Shown: positions 17,537 to 25,131 of the stretch, piece by piece
Numbering within the stretch: the first letter of the stretch is position 1
Layout: every line of letters starts with the position of its first letter
DNA from: Streptomyces pinistramenti
Lineage (GTDB): Bacteria > Actinomycetota > Actinomycetes > Streptomycetales > Streptomycetaceae
DNA: 64,000 bases
Assembly: GCF_020564935.1 (NCBI RefSeq)
Contig: NZ_JAJCXB010000024.1
Coordinates: 1 to 64,000, forward strand
Direction of reading: 5' to 3'
Program-made: the position numbers and the translations under genes
The notes under the pieces: model-generated
What the model was told of the DNA's origin: nothing
The model's input: the letters and a program-made list of their open reading frames with translations, nothing else
Database searches by the model: none

Positions 17537-17841
17537 TGGACACTCCTGATCATCTCGACCAGCTCTTCCTCGGCCGCCCGCGTCGAGGCGGCGCTGCTCT
17601 TGACGCCGACGCCGACCGCGGCCAGTCGCTGCTGCAGCTGGCCCAGGGCGCGCTCGGCCTGCTCGTACAGCTCCACGTGCGGACGGGCCGCCTCCGGGTC
17701 GCCGAAACCGTCGCGCAATGCCCCGGCATCCGACGTCCGGCGGAATGCCGTCAACTGCCGTGCCAGATCGTCCGCGTATTTCTCAAAGATCGAACCGAGC
17801 TTGTGCAGCTCCTCGGTACTGACCCGGACTTCGTCGGACAT
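17533..17841 (-). CDS. Small EspC/WXG100-type ESX protein
   Basis: 102 residues, almost entirely helical, starting MSDEVRVSTEELHKLGSIFEKYADDL. The opening resembles the EspC-type (DUF2580) secretion targets, and a GFGDPEAAR turn occupies the position of the WXG motif. There is no W-x-G and no clear YxxxD/E tail. It overlaps the next gene by four bases, so the two products probably form a heterodimer. A promoter-like pair lies upstream at 17889-17916. Confidence 0.75.
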   Translation of the reverse strand: MSDEVRVSTEELHKLGSIFEKYADDLARQLTAFRRTSDAGALRDGFGDPEAARPHVELYEQAERALGQLQQRLAAVGVGVKSSAASTRAAEEELVEMIRSVQ

Positions 17842-17888
17842 CTTTTCTCCCCGAATTGAATGACAGCGGCCTGCCGGACATCGTCACA

Positions 17889-17916
17889 GGTCTAGCACAC
17901 CCGCAATGGACCTCAA
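17889..17916 (-). promoter_or_regulatory. Candidate promoter for the 17841 operon
   Basis: On the minus strand TTGAGG (17911-17916) and TAGACC (17889-17894) are 16 bases apart, about 50 bases upstream of the gene start. Close to the vegetative sigma consensus, but the spacing is one base short of ideal. Confidence 0.45.
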
Positions 17917-17992
17917 CTCCCGTGCGAAGCAGCCGGACCAGCACGTGCGGAAGGAATGCGGATCAATAGCAGGGAATAGCGACAACCCCGCC

Positions 17993-18023
17993 TTGACGTC
18001 CCGTTCATACCCGTCATTAGACT
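17993..18023 (+). promoter_or_regulatory. Candidate promoter for the 18078 gene
   Basis: TTGACG (17993-17998) and TAGACT (18018-18023) match vegetative -35 and -10 elements with a 19-base spacer, placing transcription start about 45 bases before the ATG. Confidence 0.5.
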
Positions 18024-18077
18024 CGTGACGCCGGTGCCGCACACGCGGTCGCTGTGCCACACGTTCTAGGGGGCAAC

Positions 18078-18485
18078 ATGAACAACGAGCGGCAGATCCA
18101 GGACGAGGATCTGATGGACGTCGCCCAGGATCCGGAGCAGGCGCACCGGCTGCGCAAGGCGCTGAAGACCCTGGCGGACAACCCCAACGTGGGCGGCAAG
18201 CTCCAGGAGATGGCCAAGGAAGTGCTCTCCGGACGAATCGGCATGAAGGACGCCATCGCGACGCCGACCTACATGGATGCGCTGGGCGACCGTATCGGCG
18301 AGATGCGGCGGGCCGCCGAGAACCAGACCCAGGCCGAGCGGGAGTCCTCGCGCGAGCAGTTCGCGGCCTGGCAGAAGAAGCAGGAGGAGCAGGAGGACAA
18401 GGAGCGCGCCGAGCGCGACGGCCCCTCGGGCACCATCGTCACCACCCCGCGGCACGGCCGGGGCGGCAGCGGCCACCGGCACTGA
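18078..18485 (+). CDS. Conserved-looking helical protein, unknown function, in ESX locus
   Basis: 135 residues from ATG at 18078 with AGGGGG upstream; an in-frame start at 18054 is less likely. The protein is highly charged and helical: residues 10-75 (DVAQDPEQAHRLRKALKTLA) look globular, and about 75-118 form a Glu/Gln/Lys-rich coiled coil. The tail is Gly/Arg/His-rich (GRGGSGHRH). No signal peptide or membrane segment is seen. I do not recognise a named family. Its position between ESX genes and its own promoter suggest an accessory or regulatory role. Confidence 0.7.
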   Translation: MNNERQIQDEDLMDVAQDPEQAHRLRKALKTLADNPNVGGKLQEMAKEVLSGRIGMKDAIATPTYMDALGDRIGEMRRAAENQTQAERESSREQFAAWQKKQEEQEDKERAERDGPSGTIVTTPRHGRGGSGHRH

Positions 18486-18954
18486 CCGGGCGGTCACGGA
18501 ACGGGGCGGGGCCGGGGTCCGGCAGACGAGCCGGGCCGCGGGATCTCCGGATCGCCGGATCGCATTACGGCGGTTTGGCGGCCCGGCGGTCCGAGCGCCG
18601 CAGATCGGCCCGACGGCCCGAGCGCTGCGAATCTCCACAGAATCGGCCCCTTTTCTCCCCGCTCCGCCCCTCTCTCCCCTCCGCTTCCCCTCCACTTCCC
18701 TTTCCCGGCACTCCGCTCGCCGCTTCTCCTTTCCTCGGCCTTACCGTTCTCCCGGGTTCTCCGAGTTCTCCAGGTTCTTCCCGTCTCCCGGGTTCTCCCG
18801 CCACGGCGAATGCGGCTCGCGTCGCGCACGGGCATCCGCTCCATCCCCGATGTCCCGGTTCCGGAACAGCCGGGCCCCGAGGGCTCCAAGATCGCGGGCC
18901 GGATCATAGGATCGCCCGAGACGCTGGAATGCACGACGGTGGAGGGCGGGATTG
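18486..18954. other. Gene-free region with a pyrimidine-rich tract
   Basis: Nothing coding is supported. From about 18640 to 18800 the plus strand is nearly all C and T, with repeated CGGGTTCTCC-like words near 18750-18800, and GGATCTCCGGATCGCCGGATCG-type repetition at 18541-18563. The GGAGGG at 18941 is the ribosome binding site of the next gene. Confidence 0.6.
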
Positions 18955-21138
18955 ATGGGGGACGAGGAAGTCATGAGCGCCTCGGACGAGGGAATCGCCA
19001 TGGCGGGCGGCTATGCACCGCATCCGTACATCGGCGGCCGCACCGCCGTGCTGCGCGCACTCGCCGCCTGGCGCATGAGCTGGCCCGGTGCGCCTCGCGT
19101 CATCGCGCTGACCGGCGACCCGGGCAGCGGGCGCGGCCGGCTGCTGACCGGATTCCTGATGCTGTGCGACCCGGAGTACCGCAAGCGGCTGCCGCTGGAC
19201 GACCTGGACCCGGCGACCGTGCCGCCCGACCTGCCGGCGCCCGCGGTGCCGAACCCCGAACGGCTCACCTCGGCACAGCTGTTGTGGACCCTCGCCGATC
19301 ATTTCGCGCTCCGGGCCGCGCGGACCGAGGACATCTTCACCGAACTCGCCGCTCGTGAAGAGCGGGTGGCGATCGTGGTGCCGGACATCGCCGCCGCCGG
19401 TCCGGTCCGGGCCGCGAACGAACCGGCCCGCGTCCTCCAGGACGTGCTCAAGCCGCTGGCCGCCACCCCGACCGTCCAGCTGCTGGCCGTCGTACCGCGC
19501 GAGTCGGCCGCGGAGCTGGCCGCGTCACTGCCGGGCGGCCAGGCGCAGATCATCGACCTCGACGCACCGGAATGGGCCGACCCCGAGGGGCTGGTGCTGC
19601 ACGCCGAGACCGCCCTCGACGCGGCCGCCGGCGCCCCCGAACTCCCGTACACCACCGACCCGGAGCTGCGCCGGACGCTGGCCGCGGCGCTGGCCGCCCG
19701 CGCCGGCGGCAACCGCCTGACCGTGCACCTCGCGGTGCAGTCGCTGCTGATGCAGCCCGAGGGCTTCGACCCGGCGGACACCGGCCGGCTGCCCGGCACC
19801 GTCGGCCAGGTGCTCGACCTGCACGCCGTCCGGCTGGGCACCGACCCGCAGACGCTGCGGCTGATGCTGGCGCCGCTGGCGTTCGCCGAGGGCGACGGAC
19901 TGCCCGTCCAGCTCTGGGGCCCGCTGGCGAACGCCGTCGCCGAACGGGACCTGAGCCAGGCCATCGCCGAAGGCATGCTGCTGGCCGCACCCTTCGTCCA
20001 GCTGACGGCGGAGCCGGACGCGACGGATGGGGCGGATGGCACGGACGGGGCGGACGGCCGGGCCCCGGCCGTCGACGGCGCGGACGGCCCCCGGGCCGGC
20101 ACAGGCCCCGCCGCCCCGCCCGAGGACACCGCCGGCCCCCGCACCCTGATCCGCCTCGTGCACCCCGCGCTCGCCGCGGAGATCCGCGCCGGGCTGCCGG
20201 ACTCCCGCAGCGCACAGACCCGGATCGCCATGGCGCTGCTGGACGCGGTGCCCGACCAGGACTGGTCGAAGGCCGATCCGTACATCCGTGACCACCTCGC
20301 CGGGCACACCCTCGACGCCGGCCTGCTGCCCCAACTCCTCACCGACCCCGGCCTGTTCGCGCACGCCGACCCGGTGACCCTGCGCGCCGCCGTGGAGGCC
20401 GTCCCGCCGGCGGCGCTCGGCGCTCCGGCCCGTACGTATCTGCGCACCGCTCCCCTGCTCACCCGCTCCGAGGCACAGGTCGCGATGCGCGCCGCGTTCC
20501 TGGAGTCGGCCTTCGTCGAGGACGGGCTGCTGCCGTACGCGCAGGCGCTGCACGGGCTCGGGCTCGACCTGCCGTGGCGCACCCTGTGGAGCCTGCCGCT
20601 GACCGGCGCCGCGGGTGTCACGCTCGGCACCCTGGCACCGGACGCCGGAACCGCCGCCGCCGAGGCCGATGGCACGCTCGCTGCCGCCGCACCGGCCCTC
20701 CCGGTGGCGGTCATCGTCGTCCCCGCGGGCACGCCGGGCTCCTGTCCGGTGCCCGGCAGCGAGCGGTCCGGCGACGGCGCCGCAGCCCGCCTGGTCCACG
20801 AGCTGGCGTCGGCCGCGTACCTCGACACCGACCCGGCACAGGTCGTGAGCCCCTCGGACGAGGAGCGCGCGGCGGGCCGCTACGGGCTCAGCCGCAGCAC
20901 CGACTATCTGCGCGTCTGGGCCCGCACGGACCACGAGGTGGTGGCCGCGCTGATCTCCGACACCCCGATCACCGGTGCCGACCTCTCGCCGGACGGCGTC
21001 CTCGTCGTCGCCACCTCCCGCGGCGTCACCGCCCGGCAGATCATCGCGGCGCAGCCCGCCCGTCCCACCGTGCCGGCCCAGGCCGCCGGCCCCGCAGACG
21101 CTCCCGCTTCTCCCGGCCTCGAAGGAGACCACTCGTGA
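18955..21138 (+). CDS. AAA/STAND-like ATPase-fold protein with altered P-loop
   Basis: About 727 residues. The region PYIGGRTAVLRALAAW followed by VIALTGDPGSGRGRLL (residues ~25-64) is the arrangement of STAND/AAA proteins, with a family entry motif then a P-loop. However, the Walker A Lys is Arg (R60) and the following Ser/Thr is Gly, and the Walker-B-like strand reads VAIVVPDI without an acidic pair. Nucleotide hydrolysis is therefore doubtful. The rest is Ala/Leu-rich and helical with an acidic Gly/Asp insert near residue 360. The ATG at 18955 has GGAGGG upstream; ATG 18973 is an alternative. The stop overlaps the next start (GTGA), so the two genes are coupled. Confidence 0.8.
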   Translation: MGDEEVMSASDEGIAMAGGYAPHPYIGGRTAVLRALAAWRMSWPGAPRVIALTGDPGSGRGRLLTGFLMLCDPEYRKRLPLDDLDPATVPPDLPAPAVPNPERLTSAQLLWTLADHFALRAARTEDIFTELAAREERVAIVVPDIAAAGPVRAANEPARVLQDVLKPLAATPTVQLLAVVPRESAAELAASLPGGQAQIIDLDAPEWADPEGLVLHAETALDAAAGAPELPYTTDPELRRTLAAALAARAGGNRLTVHLAVQSLLMQPEGFDPADTGRLPGTVGQVLDLHAVRLGTDPQTLRLMLAPLAFAEGDGLPVQLWGPLANAVAERDLSQAIAEGMLLAAPFVQLTAEPDATDGADGTDGADGRAPAVDGADGPRAGTGPAAPPEDTAGPRTLIRLVHPALAAEIRAGLPDSRSAQTRIAMALLDAVPDQDWSKADPYIRDHLAGHTLDAGLLPQLLTDPGLFAHADPVTLRAAVEAVPPAALGAPARTYLRTAPLLTRSEAQVAMRAAFLESAFVEDGLLPYAQALHGLGLDLPWRTLWSLPLTGAAGVTLGTLAPDAGTAAAEADGTLAAAAPALPVAVIVVPAGTPGSCPVPGSERSGDGAAARLVHELASAAYLDTDPAQVVSPSDEERAAGRYGLSRSTDYLRVWARTDHEVVAALISDTPITGADLSPDGVLVVATSRGVTARQIIAAQPARPTVPAQAAGPADAPASPGLEGDHS

Positions 21139-22481
21139 TCACCCAGGAGCAGGCACACGCGACCGCCGACCGCTGGCTCAACCCCGAGGGAGCGCAGGGC
21201 CCGCCGCGCGAAGTCGCCCTGCGGGAGTTCGACCTCGGCTGGGTGGTGTGGGCCGTCCCGCCGCCCCCGGAGGTCGACCCGGAGACCGGCGCCCGCCGCC
21301 CGCCCGCCGAGATCGGCACCGCCTGCGGAGTCGTGGACCGCACGTCCGGCGAGCTGACGGTGTGGCCGTCGGTACCGGTCGAGGAGGTCGTACGGATGTA
21401 CCGGCACAAGCACGGCGCCGACGGCGGCGACGCCGGTGCGGCCGCCGAGCAGCCGGCGCCCGGGCAGCCGCCGGTCACCGGTCCCGGCAACACCGCGGTC
21501 GCCACCTTCGACGACCCGGCCACCGGCGAGGAGACCAACCTGGTCCGCGTCTCGGCCCCCGGCCTGCCGCCCGTCGAATACCAACTCGCCGACGAACTGC
21601 GGAAGATGGGCGTATCCGGCGAGCGCGTCCGGGCCGTGCACACCGACCTGCGGCCCGCGTTGCTGCCGGGCGGCTACCCGGGCGACTTCGTCTTCCGCGC
21701 CTTCCCGAACGCCCGGTTCTCCTGCACCGAGGGCTACGGCATGCGGCCCGACGAGCGTGCGGAGGGTGTCGCGGGGCTGGTGCGGCACGTCGAGATGATG
21801 CACCGGATGGCGGGGCGGCAGGCGCCGCCGCGACCGCACCGGGCGCCGGTGCCGCGGGAGGTCGCGGCGGCGGAGCCGGTACGCGACGTGGCGCTCGGCA
21901 GGCAGCTGACGGAACTCTTCGGGCCGCAGGGCGTGTTGCGCCCGGACGTCGACGGCCTCGCGGCGACCCAGCTGCCCGAGCCCGCGAAGGCGACACTGAC
22001 CTGGGCCGGACTCCCGGCCGTCGTGCCGTACTTCTTCACCGCCGACCGCGCGGAGAACCCGCCGGCCGGCGGCCTGTTCACGGACGCGGCCACCCACCTC
22101 CGCGAGACCGGCACCGAGGCCGGGAGCGGCACCCTGGAGACCCTCGCGGGCCACGTCCGGATCGGCACCGACGGCGTCTACGCCGTCACGGTCCAGTGCA
22201 CGGCCCCCGCCGAGAACCAGGGCCTGGTCGGCACCGTCTGGGCGGTCCAGCCCTCATCGGGCGGCGGCAGATTCGTCAACCGCACACTCTCCGCCTACCT
22301 CCGCTCGCTCGCCCTGCTGACGACCACCCGCACCCGGATGCGAGGCATGGACCCGTACGCGGCCGGAGCCGCCGTCGCCGCCTTCCAACAGGACCTGGTG
22401 GCCATCGATTCCTGGTCCCTGGACGACGAGGGCAACTGGTGGTCCCTCATCGTCGAGCAGATGTGGCACGGGTTGTTCTGA
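21135..22481 (+). CDS. Imm35-like / deaminase-like / SUKH-4-like fusion protein
   Basis: 448 residues from GTG 21135 with GAAGGAGA upstream. Three parts are visible. Residues ~1-90 (ITQEQAHATADRWLNPEG to TVWPSVPVEEVVRMY) resemble the YrhB/Imm35 immunity fold. Residues ~120-225 resemble the nucleic-acid/nucleotide deaminase domain of polymorphic toxin systems, but the expected H-x-E and paired Cys read HTDLRPALLPGGYPGD, so Zn and catalytic residues are missing. Residues ~240-448 resemble SUKH-4 immunity proteins (FFTADR, GRFVNRTLSAYLRSLALL). It is translationally coupled to the upstream ATPase-like gene. Domain names are my recognition, not a search result. Confidence 0.75.
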   Translation: MITQEQAHATADRWLNPEGAQGPPREVALREFDLGWVVWAVPPPPEVDPETGARRPPAEIGTACGVVDRTSGELTVWPSVPVEEVVRMYRHKHGADGGDAGAAAEQPAPGQPPVTGPGNTAVATFDDPATGEETNLVRVSAPGLPPVEYQLADELRKMGVSGERVRAVHTDLRPALLPGGYPGDFVFRAFPNARFSCTEGYGMRPDERAEGVAGLVRHVEMMHRMAGRQAPPRPHRAPVPREVAAAEPVRDVALGRQLTELFGPQGVLRPDVDGLAATQLPEPAKATLTWAGLPAVVPYFFTADRAENPPAGGLFTDAATHLRETGTEAGSGTLETLAGHVRIGTDGVYAVTVQCTAPAENQGLVGTVWAVQPSSGGGRFVNRTLSAYLRSLALLTTTRTRMRGMDPYAAGAAVAAFQQDLVAIDSWSLDDEGNWWSLIVEQMWHGLF

Positions 22482-22521
22482 GCGGCACGGGTAGTTCTGA
22501 GCGACACGAGCTGTTCTGAGC
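22465..22521 (+). repeat. Three tandem 19-bp repeats across a stop codon
   Basis: Units at 22465-22483, 22484-22502 and 22503-22521 share the form GGCACGGGTNGTTCTGAGC with a few changes. The first unit contains the last codons and TGA of the preceding gene; each later copy repeats that TGA out of frame. Confidence 0.8.
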
Positions 22522-22706
22522 GGCTGGGCGGGGGGGGTGGGGCTGCACGGGAACGGAGATACGACCGGGGCGAAGCAAAAAGGGGCCAGATTTCACGGCT
22601 TTACGGTTTCATGGCTCCACGGGGGTTCCACCAGGTCCGACTCCGGGCCAGGCTCCACCAGCCGCTCCCCCGCGCGTCCCACCCGTCTCACCAGCCCCGC
22701 ACCCTC

Positions 22707-23006
22707 TCAGGGCAGCAGCAGCCAGTCCGCTGCCAGCGCGGCCACCAGCCCGACGCCGAGCAGCCACGTGCCCAGCCGGGTACGCCCGTGCCGGCTCAGC
22801 TCGATCACCACGCCACAGAGCACCAGCGCCGCCCCGTACACCCCGACCACCAGCACCGACGTCCGGCTGGCCAGGCGCACCACCAGCACCACGGCCATCG
22901 CGGCCATCAGAACCGAGGCCAGGGTGATCCGTATCCGCCGCGCCTGACGAGGCGTCAAACCGTCGACGGTCTCGGCAATCGACTCTTCACTACCGGCTGC
23001 GTCCAT
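22707..23006 (-). CDS. Small three-helix membrane protein, unknown function
   Basis: 99 residues from ATG 23006 (MDAAGSEESIAETVDGLTPRQARR); an upstream in-frame start adds 12 Gly-rich residues. A short soluble N-terminus precedes three hydrophobic helices at about 32-50, 54-71 and 80-97. No Shine-Dalgarno is evident, but TAGCAT lies eight bases before the ATG on the minus strand, which would fit a leaderless transcript. It faces away from the ESX genes on both sides. Family not recognised. Confidence 0.65.
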   Translation of the reverse strand: MDAAGSEESIAETVDGLTPRQARRIRITLASVLMAAMAVVLVVRLASRTSVLVVGVYGAALVLCGVVIELSRHGRTRLGTWLLGVGLVAALAADWLLLP

Positions 23007-23192
23007 GAGCCGAGATGCTACGGGACCACCACCCAGCCCCACCCCCCGGTCCCCGCGCCCGACTCACTCCCCTCCTGCCCCCGGGAACACCTCTCTCCAC
23101 CCCGCTCAGCATTGGCGACCACGCCCCCAATTTCCCTGAATTCCCCCTCCGTTGGCCTCGCAAGATGCCTACGGAGCCTCCACATCCTCGCC

Positions 23193-23225
23193 TTGACATG
23201 GCTACGGACAGATCACCTAATGTGA
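23193..23225 (+). promoter_or_regulatory. Candidate promoter with BldD-like box
   Basis: TTGACA (23193-23198) and TAATGT (23218-23223) are spaced by 19 bases upstream of the EspC-like gene. Overlapping the -10 element, TCAC-N5-GTGA (23213-23225) fits the outer half-sites TNAC-N5-GTNA of the Streptomyces BldD consensus, though the central bases are TAA rather than CWG. Confidence 0.5.
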
Positions 23226-23280
23226 GATCGTTAGACGTGAGAATTACGGTTCGAGAAAACGGCGCAAATCGGGGGCAGTG

Positions 23281-23610
23281 GTGGCAGGCAAGGCATTTGA
23301 CGTTGATCCGGATGTACTGAAGGCGCAGGGTTCCGCGTTCATCCACATCGGCAGCGACTTCTCCAAGGCATCGAAGAAGCTGCAGGACGATCTGGATGCG
23401 CTCGGCAGCCCTTGGGACGAGTGCGACTTCGGCGAACTCTTCGAGACGATCTACGATCCGATCAAGAAGGGCATGTTCAAGTCCATGGACTCGCTGGGCG
23501 AACGCCTCGAAGGCATCGGCGACAAGCTCGAAACCATGGCGCAGTCCTATGCCGAATCCGATGAGCAGGGCATCCACACCATCAGCGCGGTCGGCCGCCC
23601 GATGATCTGA
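23281..23610 (+). CDS. EspC/WXG100-type secretion target
   Basis: 109 residues. The GTG at 23281 was chosen; GTG 23278 adds one Val. A GGGGG stretch lies just upstream. The fold is helix-turn-helix: the turn reads LGSPWDECDFGELF, like the PWG-DE-G-F turn of EspC/DUF2580 proteins. The C-terminal end contains SYAESDEQ, which fits the YxxxD/E ESX export signal. It directly precedes the CpnT-N-like gene and could be its partner or chaperone. Confidence 0.8.
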   Translation: MAGKAFDVDPDVLKAQGSAFIHIGSDFSKASKKLQDDLDALGSPWDECDFGELFETIYDPIKKGMFKSMDSLGERLEGIGDKLETMAQSYAESDEQGIHTISAVGRPMI

Positions 23611-23721
23611 GGCCCGCCCTCACCAAGGGATTCCGCAGGACGCCCACACCGGCCCACTCCTGAATCACGCAATCCCCGGCACCGCCCCGCACACACCCAC
23701 TCTGCACACCACTCACCACGC

Positions 23722-23801
23722 CTCAACTCAGTTCCGGCTCAGCTCAGTTGCCACTCAACTCAGTTGCCGCTCACATCAGTTGCTGACCAACTCAGCACTT
23801 C
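23722..23801. repeat. 16-bp tandem array with palindromic core
   Basis: Five contiguous 16-bp units start at 23722, 23738, 23754, 23770 and 23786. The clearest is CTCAACTCAGTTGCCG, whose core CAACT-C-AGTTG is an exact inverted repeat. Units 1-4 are close copies and unit 5 is diverged. The array lies 38-118 bases upstream of the next gene start, a position suited to operator or iteron-like sites. Confidence 0.75.
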
Positions 23802-23839
23802 AGCACTACTCGGTTACCACCGCACGGGGGACGAACACT

Positions 23840-24925
23840 GTGTCACTGACACTTCCAGACGGAGTCGACTGGGTCCTGGATCTCCTCGGATACGACTGGC
23901 CGAACGCCGACGAGGACAAGCTCTTCGAATGCGCCGCGGCGTGGCGCAACTTCGCCGACCAGGTGAATCAGGCGTCCTCCCAGGGATCCTCGGCGGCCAA
24001 CGAAGTCCTCTCCGCCAATTCGGGCGAAGCCGTCGACGGCTTTTCCCAGGAATGGGGATCCTTCTCGGGCGGCGGAGACAGCGGCGACAACTACCTTCGT
24101 GACGCCGCCGCGGCAGCCGAGGTCATCGCGCTCGCCTTCGACGCCGCCGCGCTCGCCGTCATCGAGGGCAAGGTCGCGGTCATCGTCCAGCTCGTCATGC
24201 TGGCCGCCGAACTCATCGCCGCCCAGGCTGCCGCGCCCTTCACCCTCGGCCTGTCCGAACTCGGCGCCGCCGGAGCCACCCAGGCAACCCGTCTGATCGT
24301 TCGCCAGATCCTGGACAAGATCAAGCGCGAAGTGATGCAGGCGGCCACCAAGGCGATGGAACACGCCACGATGGACGCCATCAAAAAGATGGCGAAGAAA
24401 GCCGTGTCCAAGGAGTCCCGCAAACTGGCGACGGACTACATCAAGAACACGGTCAAGGAAGAGGTCAAGGACAAGGTCGTCACCGCGGCGAAGGATTCGG
24501 CGAAGGAATTCGTCCAGGAGACCGTCGTCCAAGGCGCCAAGGACAAGGCCAAAGAAGCCGCAACCGGCATGGCACAGAACGTCGCCGAGCAGGGCATCGA
24601 GAGCCACTTCGGCGAACGCGACGGCATCCGGTGGGGCGAGACCGCCGACGTCGGCAAGGAAAAGGCCGGCGAATACATCGAAGACGTCAAGAAGGACGCC
24701 ACCGACAGGGTCCAGGAATACAAGGACGGCGTCACCAGCCTGGCCGACCCCACCACCTACATCGAGCACGGCAAGAACGACCTCGAAACCAAGCGCGACG
24801 AACTCACCGACCGCGGCCTGGACCACGCCCAACGCCGCGTCGACCACCACACAGGTGGCGCCGCCACCCGCCACCAGGAAACCACGGACGCGGCCAAGGA
24901 CCACGTCCGATCGGTATTCGGCTGA
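23840..24925 (+). CDS. CpnT-N-terminal-like ESX protein with Lys/Ala/Glu-rich tail
   Basis: 361 residues from GTG 23840, with GGGGGA upstream. The N-terminus (DWVLDLLGYDWPNADEDKLF and the following AWRNFADQVNQAS) resembles the ESX-exported N-terminal domain of CpnT-type polymorphic toxins. Residues ~90-150 are strongly hydrophobic and Ala-rich (VAVIVQLVMLAAELIAAQ). From ~170 to the end the sequence is amphipathic and LEA-like, with repeated KDKAKEAA-type words, and then His/Asp-rich. I see no recognisable toxin catalytic domain. It may be a structural exported protein or carry an unfamiliar effector. Confidence 0.75.
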   Translation: MSLTLPDGVDWVLDLLGYDWPNADEDKLFECAAAWRNFADQVNQASSQGSSAANEVLSANSGEAVDGFSQEWGSFSGGGDSGDNYLRDAAAAAEVIALAFDAAALAVIEGKVAVIVQLVMLAAELIAAQAAAPFTLGLSELGAAGATQATRLIVRQILDKIKREVMQAATKAMEHATMDAIKKMAKKAVSKESRKLATDYIKNTVKEEVKDKVVTAAKDSAKEFVQETVVQGAKDKAKEAATGMAQNVAEQGIESHFGERDGIRWGETADVGKEKAGEYIEDVKKDATDRVQEYKDGVTSLADPTTYIEHGKNDLETKRDELTDRGLDHAQRRVDHHTGGAATRHQETTDAAKDHVRSVFG

Positions 24926-24999
24926 CCGTCAACGGCCCTCAAGGACGAGGGCGGGATCGCGTGGGCCGGAGTGGCCCCCTCTCCCTCTCCCGCGCACAG

Positions 25000-25045
25000 A
25001 AATGGGGCCCGTTGCCATCCAAGACGGTGGCAACGGGCCCCATTT
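25000..25045. terminator. 18-bp hairpin between convergent genes
   Basis: Arms 25000-25017 and 25028-25045 pair exactly (AAATGGGGCCCGTTGCCA and its complement). It separates the plus-strand CpnT-like gene from the convergent mycosin gene; A/T ends on both sides suit bidirectional termination. Confidence 0.85.
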
Positions 25046-25131
25046 ACCGTTGTTCACTTCCTCCGAACCACCAGCGCCCCGCCAGAGATGGCACTTCTAC
25101 GGACACCGGAGCAGGCAGCCGAAGTTGCACG

